Of a stretch of DNA of 7,892 nucleotides, positions 1 through 5,871 are shown piece after piece. Source of the stretch: DALYLB01 sp046154695 (GTDB taxonomy: Bacteria > Acidobacteriota > Blastocatellia > RBC074); the NCBI GenBank assembly GCA_046154695.1, contig JBJXFI010000406.1, forward strand, positions 1-7,892, read 5' to 3'. Numbering within the stretch: position 1 is the stretch's first letter; each line of letters starts with the position of its first letter. A program made the translations under genes and the position numbers. The notes beneath the pieces were generated by a model. It searched no databases, had not been told where the DNA came from, and saw nothing but the letters and a program-made list of their open reading frames with translations.

Positions 1-155
1 TTAGCACACGCGTCCCGGAGGGACGCCGGACAAGCGCATTCCCGAGCGTTCAAGCCGGATCCTGTGCCCCTTCAGGGCACGATGCGTTTTGTTCCTCGTA
101 CCGGTGGTTACGCTTCGCTCCACCACCGGCTACCCTCCCGCCGCGCCTCCGGCGC
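1..155. repeat. Cluster of GC-rich palindromic hairpins downstream of mutL
   Basis: Four short perfect or near-perfect hairpins lie close together. At 10-26 there is a 7-bp stem with a GGA loop (GCGTCCC/GGGACGC). At 64-80 there is a 6-bp stem (GTGCCC/GGGCAC). At 98-133 there is an 8-bp stem around a loop containing GCTTCGC, listed separately. At 143-155 there is a 5-bp stem (GCGCC/GGCGC) with a TCC loop. The stretch has no credible coding frame; small open frames here simply read through the palindromes. The layout resembles REP/BIME-like dispersed repeat clusters, but copy number elsewhere in the genome cannot be judged from this window. Individual hairpins could also help end transcription or stabilise the mutL mRNA 3' end. 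Confidence 0.65.
98..134 (-). repeat. Diverged copy of the CCGG(C/T)GGT hairpin core
   Basis: The stem CCGGTGGT (101-108) pairs with ACCACCGG (122-129), extended by GTA/TAC with one bulged base. The loop carries TACGCTTCGCTCC. Compared with the copy at 7774-7807, one stem pair is changed on both sides (C-G there, T-A here), so pairing is kept; the only other core difference is one loop base (T to C). This copy reads from GGTAGCC on the minus strand. Confidence 0.75.
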
Positions 156-328
156 TCAGGAATTCGCCAGCGGTATCGCTCGACGCAGCTTTGGTATTCC
201 CCTCCGCTCCACGCGAATTTCAAGGAGATGGACCTCTGCGCCAGGCGATTGCGACGGGGACTTGCGCACGACAAAAGGCAGGCTCCGAAGATGGCTGCCA
301 AAGCGTCAAGCCGCCGCACTCCAAATTT
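156..328. other. Non-coding stretch downstream of mutL
   Basis: I see no credible gene in this stretch. The only structure of note is a weak stem (GGCAG/CTGCC) near 273-299, listed separately as a possible terminator. On the minus strand the sequence just after the mutL stop (about 298-326) contains GGAGTGCGGCGGCTTGACG. This wording resembles dispersed GC-rich repeats I recall from Verrucomicrobia-like and Planctomycetes-like genomes, but that resemblance is from memory and unverified. Confidence 0.4.
272..299 (-). terminator. Possible weak intrinsic terminator for mutL
   Basis: On the minus strand, about 30 bases after the mutL stop, GGCAG (295-299) can pair with CTGCC (277-281) and is followed directly by TTTTGT. 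The stem is only 5 bp with a 13-base loop, which may gain an inner CC/GG pair. This is weaker than a classical intrinsic terminator. Its position and the T run on the correct strand are the only support. Confidence 0.25.
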
Positions 329-2215
329 TTACGCTCGTTGAAATCCGCGTTCGATCTCGCGGGAGGTGATGCGTAGGATGATGGGGCGGCCGTGGGGGCA
401 GGTGGCCGGATTCTCCATGGTCAGAAGTTCGTCGATGAGCCAGCGCATCTTTTCGGATGCGAGAGGCATGTTGATCTTGATCGCGGCGCGGCAGGCGAGG
501 CCGGCGGCGATCTCGGCGCGCAATTCATCGAGCGACAATCCGCGCCGCTCGGTCTCGACGGCGTCGAGCAGTTCGAGGAGCAGCGCCTGGGCCGTGCCGG
601 CGGGCAGCAGCGCGGGCATGGCCTTGATGGCGATTGTTCGCCCGGAGAGGCGGCCGATCTCGAATCCGTTGGCCTCCAGTTCGGGCAGCAGTTGATCGAA
701 GGCAGCGGCCTGCCCGGGCGTGAGGTCCACCGTTTCGGGGATGAGCATGCGCTGCACCTCGATGGTGCGCTCGTTGAGGGCGCGCCAGTGCTGTTCGAAC
801 AGAATCCGCTCGTGCGCGACATGCTGATCGATCAGGAGCAGCCCCGAGCGGTCGGCCGCGATGATGAAGCTGTTGTGAAGCTGGCCGAGCGGCGCGATCT
901 CGTCGGCCGTGAGCGAGAGTCCCTGGGCGGTCTTCAGGTTTGACGGGACGCCCTCGGCGCCGCGCGTCACCATACAGCCGGTGCGCGCCGGGCTCTTGCT
1001 CGGGCGCGGCGGCTCGCTCGACGGCGCGGCGGGCGCCGCCGGATCCGGGTTGGACGGCGCGGGGCCGAGATCCATCTTCTGTTGTTGCGGCGGCGCCTGG
1101 AAGCGAAAGGCCGCGCGCGATTCCTGAGCCGTGATTCCGGGGCGCTCGAAGCCCGGGCGCGGCTCAAACGCGGCGGGGGATGGCGGCGGCTCGGCCTTCT
1201 TTCCCGCGAAGGGGGTGACCGCGGCCTTGGCAGCGCCGATGGCCGCGCGAACCGCGTCGCGCACCAGATCGAAGACGAGCGCTCCGCGGACGAAGCGGAC
1301 TTCGGTCTTCGCCGGGTGGACGTTGACGTCGACCTCGGTGGGCGGCAGCTCGACGAAGAGCATCGCCGTCGGATAGACGCCCGCCGGCATCATCGCGCGA
1401 TAGGCATCCGAGAGCGCCTTGCCGATCAGCTTGTCGCGAACGTATCGTCCGTTGATGAAGAAGAACTGGCTGTCGCGCGTCGTGCGCGTCGTCGAGGGCG
1501 ACGAGACGAAGCCGCGCACCCGCATCTCGCCCGACTCCCCGCGAACCTCGATCAGGTCGTTGATGAATCCGCCGCCGAAGAGCTGATACGCCCGCTCGCG
1601 CAGATCGCCGATCGGCGTCACGCGGATGCTCTCGCGGCTGTTGTTCGTCAGCGTAAAGGAGAGCTCCGGATTGGCCAGCGCGTAATGCGTCACCAGATTG
1701 GCGATGTGAAAGCTCTCGGTCGCCTCGGACTTGAGGAACTTTCGGCGCGCGGGAACATTGAAGAAGAGGTCGCGGATCTCGAATTCCGCTCCGCGATCGA
1801 TGCCGCAATCGCGCACGTGCAGCATCCGCCCGCCACTGATCTCGATCTCCGTGCCGGCCAGATCCCCGGCCGCCTGTGTCCGCAGCCGGACCTTCGCGAC
1901 CGAGGCGATCGAGGCCAGCGCCTCTCCGCGAAAGCCGAGCGTCAGGATCGCATCCAGATCCTCGACCGCCTTGATCTTGCTCGTCGCATGCCGCTCGAAG
2001 GCCAGAATCGCATCCTCGCGCGACATCCCCTCGCCGTCATCGCCGACACGGATCAGCTCCCGCCCCCCCGACTCGATCGCCACCCGGATCGACTTCGCCC
2101 CCGCATCGATCGCGTTCTCGATCAACTCCTTCACGATGGACGCCGGCCGCTCCACCACTTCACCCGCGGCGATCTTGTTGGCCAGGCTGTCTGGAAGGAC
2201 GTGAATCTTTGACAT
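329..2215 (-). CDS. mutL: DNA mismatch repair protein MutL (endonuclease-type)
   Basis: This 628-residue protein is MutL, which links MutS mismatch recognition to strand removal in the cytoplasm. The N-terminal GHKL ATPase is clear: KELIEN (E30 and N34 match the E. coli catalytic Glu29 and Asn33), DDGEGM at 59-64 and GFRGEAL at 94-100, followed by the S5-like transducer domain ending near DVNVHPAKTEVRF (about 296-308). A Pro/Ala-rich linker covers about 335-430. The C-terminal dimerisation domain has the motif set of nicking MutL proteins: DQHVAHERILFE (463-474), ACR (574-576), CPHGRP (606-611) and a terminal FQR (625-627). This suggests strand nicking without MutH. The start at 2215 is chosen because MSKIHVLPDSLANKIAAGEV is the family N-terminus; the frame stays open to a TTG at 2323, but those 36 residues are translated tandem repeats. 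No good ribosome binding site precedes 2215. The gene lies 124 bp downstream of aspS and may be cotranscribed with it. Confidence 0.97.
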   Translation of the reverse strand: MSKIHVLPDSLANKIAAGEVVERPASIVKELIENAIDAGAKSIRVAIESGGRELIRVGDDGEGMSREDAILAFERHATSKIKAVEDLDAILTLGFRGEALASIASVAKVRLRTQAAGDLAGTEIEISGGRMLHVRDCGIDRGAEFEIRDLFFNVPARRKFLKSEATESFHIANLVTHYALANPELSFTLTNNSRESIRVTPIGDLRERAYQLFGGGFINDLIEVRGESGEMRVRGFVSSPSTTRTTRDSQFFFINGRYVRDKLIGKALSDAYRAMMPAGVYPTAMLFVELPPTEVDVNVHPAKTEVRFVRGALVFDLVRDAVRAAIGAAKAAVTPFAGKKAEPPPSPAAFEPRPGFERPGITAQESRAAFRFQAPPQQQKMDLGPAPSNPDPAAPAAPSSEPPRPSKSPARTGCMVTRGAEGVPSNLKTAQGLSLTADEIAPLGQLHNSFIIAADRSGLLLIDQHVAHERILFEQHWRALNERTIEVQRMLIPETVDLTPGQAAAFDQLLPELEANGFEIGRLSGRTIAIKAMPALLPAGTAQALLLELLDAVETERRGLSLDELRAEIAAGLACRAAIKINMPLASEKMRWLIDELLTMENPATCPHGRPIILRITSREIERGFQRA

Positions 2216-2339
2216 CGGTTGTCGGTTGTCAGTGGACGGAGCACGGAATAAACGGAGCTTTCCTGGTTGTGTTTCGTTTGTTCCGTTATCTCCGTTTGTT
2301 CCGTTATCCTGCCTTTTTCTCAATTTAATGGCATTGGCT
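2216..2339. repeat. Repeat-rich aspS-mutL spacer and mutL leader
   Basis: Two 18-bp tandem copies of CGTTTGTTCCGTTATC plus two bases occupy 2275-2292 and 2293-2310, differing only by a swap of the last two bases. A related inverted partner lies at 2244-2257, matching the reverse complement of 2290-2303 at 13 of 14 positions, so the mutL leader RNA could fold across it. Just before the mutL ATG the minus strand reads ACTGACAACCGACAACCG, containing a direct 7-base repeat (ACAACCG twice) and no Shine-Dalgarno-like sequence. The 18-bp period is a multiple of three, which keeps the mutL frame open through the leader. Confidence 0.75.
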
Positions 2340-4118
2340 TTAAGCCAGGGACTTGATCTTCAGCTCCGCCAGTTGCGCGGGCGCGACCTCGCTCGGGCTG
2401 TCTGTCATCAGGTCGGAGCCGCTCGCGACTTTCGGAAAGGCGATGACGTCGCGGAGCGATTTCGCGCCGGCGAAGATCATGGCCAGGCGATCGAGTCCGA
2501 GGGCGATGCCGCCGTGGGGCGGCGTGCCATAGCTGAGCGCGTCGAGGAAGAAGCCGAACTTCTCCCGCGCTTCTTCCTCGGTCAGACCGAGCGCCCGGAA
2601 GATCCTTGCCTGGACGTCCGCGCGATGGATACGAATCGAACCGCCCCCCAGTTCGTTTCCGTTGAAGACCAGATCATACGCCTTCGCGCGGACCGCGCCC
2701 AGATCGCCCGAGCCGAGTTTCTCCAGATCCTCGTCGGTCGGCGAAGTGAACGGATGGTGCTTCGCGTACCAGCGCTTGTCGTCCTCGTGATACTCGAACA
2801 TCGGGAAGTCGACGACCCAGAGCAGCCGGTTTTCGCTCTCGTCGATCAGCTTCTCGCGGCGGCCGATTTCGAGGCGCGCCTGCCCGAGCGCGTTGCAGGC
2901 CGTGTCCCATTTCCCTCCGATCATCAGGACGGCATCGCCGGGCCGGGCGCCGGCCGCCCGGATGACGGCGTTCAGGCCGTCGGCGCCGAAGAACTTGGTG
3001 AGAGCCGATTTGCTGTCGGTCTCCTGCACCTGAATGTAGGCCAGGCCCGCCGCGCCATGTTTTTTCGCGTGGTCGACAATCTCATCGAACTGTTTGCGCG
3101 ACCAGCCGGCCGCGCCGGTAACGACGATTCCCTTGACCGCGCCGCCTTTTTTTAGGGCGTCGGCGAAGACGGGGAACGGCCCGCCCTCGAATGCGGCGGC
3201 CAGATCCACGAACTCCATGCCGAAGCGCATATCGGGTTTGTCGGAGCCGAAGCGGTTCATCGCGTCGTTGTACGACATGCGCGGAAAAGGGGCCGCCGGC
3301 GGCTCGATGCCCGCGATCCGGAAGCACTCGACGATCAGCGGCTCGATCGTGTTGAAGATGTCCTCCGGCTGGACGAAGCTCATTTCGATGTCGATCTGCG
3401 TGAACTCGGGCTGGCGATCGGAGCGCAGGTCCTCGTCGCGGAAACAGCGCGCGATCTGGAAATAGCGCTCCATGCCCGAGATCATCAGCAACTGCTTGAA
3501 GAGCTGCGGGGATTGCGGCAGCGCAAAGAATCTGCCGGGAAAGGTGCGCGACGGGACCAGATAGTCGCGGGCCCCCTCGGGCGTCGATTTCGTCAGGATC
3601 GGCGTCTCGATCTCATAGAAGCCCTGCGCGTCGAGCACGCGCCGCGCCCCGAGCGCGAGCTGGTGGCGCATCCGGAAATTCTTCTGCATCTCCGGCCGGC
3701 GCAGATCGAGATAGCGATATTTCAGGCGCAGATCCTCGGCGGCGCGGGTGTTTTCGAGCTCGAACGGCGGCGTCTGCGAATCGTTCAGGATCTTCAGCTC
3801 CACGGCGAGCACCTCGACTTCGCCCGTCGTCATATTGGGATTGAAATTCTTCTCGTCGCGCAGAATGACCGTGCCGGTCACGGCCAGCACATATTCGGTC
3901 CGCGCCGTCTGCGCGCGTTCGAGCAGCGCGGCGTCCCGCTCCTGATTGAAGACGACCTGCGTGATCCCCTCGCGGTCGCGCAAATGGACGAAGAGCACCG
4001 ACCCGTGATCGCGATAGCTGTTGACCCAGCCCATCAGCGTCACGGTCTGACCGACATGTTCGCGGCCAATCGCGCCGCATGAATGCGTTCGTTTCGTTTG
4101 TCCTAAATGATCCAACAT
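2340..4118 (-). CDS. aspS: Aspartyl-tRNA synthetase (bacterial type)
   Basis: This 592-residue class II synthetase charges tRNA-Asp, and possibly tRNA-Asn, with aspartate in the cytoplasm. Its length matches the usual bacterial AspRS (about 590). The N-terminal OB-fold anticodon-binding domain contains GWVNSYRDHGSVLF (30-43) and LRDREGITQVVF (46-57). The catalytic domain shows RYLDLRRPEM (135-144), TPEGARDYLVPSR (179-191), FALPQSPQLFKQLLM (198-212), motif 2 FRDEDLRSDRQPEFTQID (226-243) and motif 3 GIALGLDRLAMIF (537-549). The region between, about 280-430, fits the bacterial GAD insertion. His38 aligns with E. coli Leu30, where His is typical of non-discriminating enzymes, but Lys90 matches the discriminating type, so specificity is ambiguous. 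The start at 4118 is chosen because AAGGTG lies 8 bases upstream and MLDHLGQTKRTHSCG is a normal N-terminus; a TTG at 4190 would add 24 unlike residues. Confidence 0.97.
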   Translation of the reverse strand: MLDHLGQTKRTHSCGAIGREHVGQTVTLMGWVNSYRDHGSVLFVHLRDREGITQVVFNQERDAALLERAQTARTEYVLAVTGTVILRDEKNFNPNMTTGEVEVLAVELKILNDSQTPPFELENTRAAEDLRLKYRYLDLRRPEMQKNFRMRHQLALGARRVLDAQGFYEIETPILTKSTPEGARDYLVPSRTFPGRFFALPQSPQLFKQLLMISGMERYFQIARCFRDEDLRSDRQPEFTQIDIEMSFVQPEDIFNTIEPLIVECFRIAGIEPPAAPFPRMSYNDAMNRFGSDKPDMRFGMEFVDLAAAFEGGPFPVFADALKKGGAVKGIVVTGAAGWSRKQFDEIVDHAKKHGAAGLAYIQVQETDSKSALTKFFGADGLNAVIRAAGARPGDAVLMIGGKWDTACNALGQARLEIGRREKLIDESENRLLWVVDFPMFEYHEDDKRWYAKHHPFTSPTDEDLEKLGSGDLGAVRAKAYDLVFNGNELGGGSIRIHRADVQARIFRALGLTEEEAREKFGFFLDALSYGTPPHGGIALGLDRLAMIFAGAKSLRDVIAFPKVASGSDLMTDSPSEVAPAQLAELKIKSLA

Positions 4119-4126
4119 TTCTTTCG

Positions 4127-4132
4127 CACCTT
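4127..4132 (-). promoter_or_regulatory. Ribosome binding site of aspS
   Basis: AAGGTG on the minus strand lies 8 bases before the ATG at 4118. It supports this start over the in-frame TTG at 4190, which has no comparable site. Confidence 0.6.
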
Positions 4133-4195
4133 GCCTGGATTGAGATTGGGGTATTCGCCCGCCGATCGAAAAGGATTGGGCATGCGCCAAAAAGT

Positions 4196-4227
4196 AAAAT
4201 ACTGGCTTCCTTCGTCGATCCTGTCAA
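4196..4227 (-). promoter_or_regulatory. Candidate aspS promoter
   Basis: On the minus strand a perfect -35 hexamer TTGACA (4222-4227) is followed by TATTTT (4196-4201) with a 20-base spacer, longer than the ideal 17. Slightly earlier, poorer -10 candidates around CAGTAT would give 17-base spacing. Transcription would begin around 4190, leaving a leader of roughly 70 bases before aspS. It sits in the 232-bp gap 4119-4350, where I see no gene and no clear terminator for the upstream gene. Confidence 0.4.
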
Positions 4228-4350
4228 ATCCCATCGCGAGGGAAATCAATGGTATGGTGGGCGGTGGAGGATATTATTATTGTTTCCGGGCTTCGCCGCG
4301 CGGCATAGGCGACTCTTCCTTCAATGCGCGCGTTTTCGCCGGATCACCAA

Positions 4351-5025
4351 TCAGGCGGAAGGTTTGTCGAAGAAACCGTAGATGGTGTACGCGGCCTTCG
4401 GGCCGGAGATGCGCAGGTTCCAACGGTGAAAGTCCTCCGCATTCAAACACATATTTCCCTCTCCCTGCAGGACGAGCCGGAATTTCGTTTTGGGCATGAT
4501 GCCTTTCGCGAAAATTCCCGTGCCGCGAACCGCTTCTCCCTCAAGGCGGACCTCCTTATAAACAGTCGTTGGAGGCTTATTTTCCGGCTTCTGATGCCGC
4601 TCAATATCCGCATGGAAGAAGGCCGCCGTTCCGGGAATCGTCAGCACCAGCACGCCCGTTTCCCCTTTCGAGGTTTTCAGGAAGAATTTCCAGTTTCGCT
4701 GCTCGCGAACGATTGAGACCACGAGCTGGCCGGATTCCCCCATATCGGATGCCGCGACGCCGGAGATATCATCCGGCCATGCATCCGTGACATAAAAAGC
4801 CGCGATTCCACCCGGTTTCAGCCGGTTGAGCTCCTTCATCACGCCGTTGTCCATCTTGCCCGTTTCCAGACTCCACACCCCGGGGTCGGCGCAGCAGGCG
4901 CAATACGACGGCCAGGCAGGCGGCGACGGAGATGACAACGCGGGCTGCGCGGAAAGGAGCGATAACGAGACGGCAATCGCGCCGACGGAATGGGCGAATC
5001 GCGGCAAAAACAGATTCCAGTTCAT
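4351..5025 (-). CDS. Secreted protein of unknown function with CxCC motif
   Basis: I do not recognise a named family for this 224-residue protein. Residues 1-31 look like a Sec signal peptide: Arg9, a hydrophobic run AVSLSLLSA, then a small-residue stretch ending in PALSS, so the mature protein should be outside the cytoplasm. The mature N-terminus opens with WPSYCACCADPGVW, with Cys42, Cys44 and Cys45 close together and a single further cysteine at 193. The rest alternates beta-prone segments (LVVSIVREQRNWKFFLK; KFRLVLQGEGNMCL; LRISGPKAAYTIYGFF), suggesting a small beta-rich domain. There is no lipobox and no second membrane segment. The clustered cysteines could bind metal or form a disulphide with Cys193. 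It starts 38 bp after the amidase stop on the same strand, so it is probably the last gene of that operon. The ribosome binding site is weak (GATTGAG just before the ATG). Confidence 0.75.
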   Translation of the reverse strand: MNWNLFLPRFAHSVGAIAVSLSLLSAQPALSSPSPPAWPSYCACCADPGVWSLETGKMDNGVMKELNRLKPGGIAAFYVTDAWPDDISGVAASDMGESGQLVVSIVREQRNWKFFLKTSKGETGVLVLTIPGTAAFFHADIERHQKPENKPPTTVYKEVRLEGEAVRGTGIFAKGIMPKTKFRLVLQGEGNMCLNAEDFHRWNLRISGPKAAYTIYGFFDKPSA

Positions 5026-5063
5026 AGCTCAATCCAGGTGCTTTCGGTTATTCGCGCGCCCGG

Positions 5064-5870
5064 TTATGCGGGAGCGGCAATCGTATCCAGAATCGACCAT
5101 GATTTTGGTCCGAAGATGCCGTCGGGAACAAGATCATGAGCGCGCTGGAACTCGCGCACCTTCGCCTCCATTTTGGGTCCGAAGTCCCCATCCACGCCGA
5201 TCCCAAGCTTCGTCTGCACCTGCTTGACGAAATCTCCCCTGGAGCCGCGCCGGAGCGTCGGCCGTGCGGCAGGCGCGCCCGGCGGGGGAGCCGGCTCCAC
5301 GGACGGGATCAACGCGAGCGGAGGTTCGCCTCCATTCAGGATCGCGGCCACGGATGAACGGAAGGCTTCCATATCGAAGCTGGGATCGGGTTTGCGCCCG
5401 CGAGGCAGGGCATATTCCTTGTGTCCGGCGCAGAATTCCGCCCCGCGCCCGATATGCTTCAACATGGCCGCCACGCCATGGCGATACGCGTTCATTTGCG
5501 CTTCCGGCCATGGGTCGCTTGGGACGCCCGCATTTTCAGCCTCGATGCCGATGAAATTCGTGTTGCCGCTCGTTATGCCTTTCCAAAAGCCCTTCCCCGC
5601 GTGATTGCACCTCCCGGCGGCAATCACGTAGTACGTGCCGTCCCGCCCGAGTCCGAGCTGAGAAAGCGGCCCGGGCAGGTTCGATCGCCCTTTGATGAGA
5701 GTTTCGAGGCTCGGCATATTTCCATTCTTCGGTCCCGCGGTATGGTGGCAGAGAATCCCGAAGATATTGCCGACATTGCCACGCCCGCGGTTTTCCCATC
5801 CATTCACCAGGGAAACTTTCAGGCCGGCGCTTTTTAACACGTCAGGTAACCAGATGAGTGAATGTGGCAT
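5064..5870 (-). CDS. N-acetylmuramoyl-L-alanine amidase (PGRP/Amidase_2) with PG-binding domain
   Basis: This 268-residue enzyme should cut the bond between N-acetylmuramic acid and L-alanine in peptidoglycan. Residues about 30-178 form the Amidase_2/PGRP domain. CHHTAGP (41-47) supplies the first zinc histidine, GLGRDGTYYVIAAGRCNHAG (73-92) is the central strand region, FIGIEAEN (106-113) is typical, and GHKEYALPRGRKPDP (149-163) supplies His150 and Asp162, where T7 lysozyme has His and Cys, with Lys160 as likely catalytic partner. A Pro/Ala linker (about 182-204) leads to a PG_binding_1 domain at about 205-264 (LRRGSRGDFVKQVQTKLG ... VDGDFGPKMEAKVREFQ ... DGIFGPKSW). No signal peptide is visible, as in phage endolysins, so export would need a partner or lysis. 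The start is set by AAGGAGGT 10 bases upstream and a match to rhizobial-type homologues I recall. The ATG lies one base after the stop of the membrane-protein gene, suggesting translational coupling. Confidence 0.92.
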   Translation of the reverse strand: MPHSLIWLPDVLKSAGLKVSLVNGWENRGRGNVGNIFGILCHHTAGPKNGNMPSLETLIKGRSNLPGPLSQLGLGRDGTYYVIAAGRCNHAGKGFWKGITSGNTNFIGIEAENAGVPSDPWPEAQMNAYRHGVAAMLKHIGRGAEFCAGHKEYALPRGRKPDPSFDMEAFRSSVAAILNGGEPPLALIPSVEPAPPPGAPAARPTLRRGSRGDFVKQVQTKLGIGVDGDFGPKMEAKVREFQRAHDLVPDGIFGPKSWSILDTIAAPA

Positions 5871-5871
5871 A

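Noticed and set aside
50..319. An 89-codon minus-strand frame downstream of mutL
   Set aside because: It reads through the palindromic repeats, and its Arg-rich product (for example VAGGGAKRNHRYEEQ) is the translation of repeat units rather than a real protein.
1082..2212. A 376-codon plus-strand frame opposite mutL
   Set aside because: It is the antisense shadow of a clear mutL in high-GC sequence. The product is Arg/Asp-rich with no recognisable domain.
2216..2323. mutL extended to a TTG at 2323
   Set aside because: The extra 36 residues are translations of spacer tandem repeats, and no ribosome binding site precedes the TTG.
2226..4082. Long plus-strand frames opposite aspS (2226-3155 and 3513-4082)
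   Set aside because: Both lie opposite an unmistakable aspS and give low-complexity, unrecognisable proteins.
4119..4190. aspS extended to a TTG at 4190
   Set aside because: The 24 extra residues are not part of the AspRS family N-terminus. The ATG at 4118 has AAGGTG at good spacing, and the candidate promoter would start transcription near 4190.
4260..4350. A terminator after the CxCC gene
   Set aside because: TCGCC/GGCGA and GCCGCGCGGC palindromes are present, but no T run follows on the minus strand, so I do not call it.
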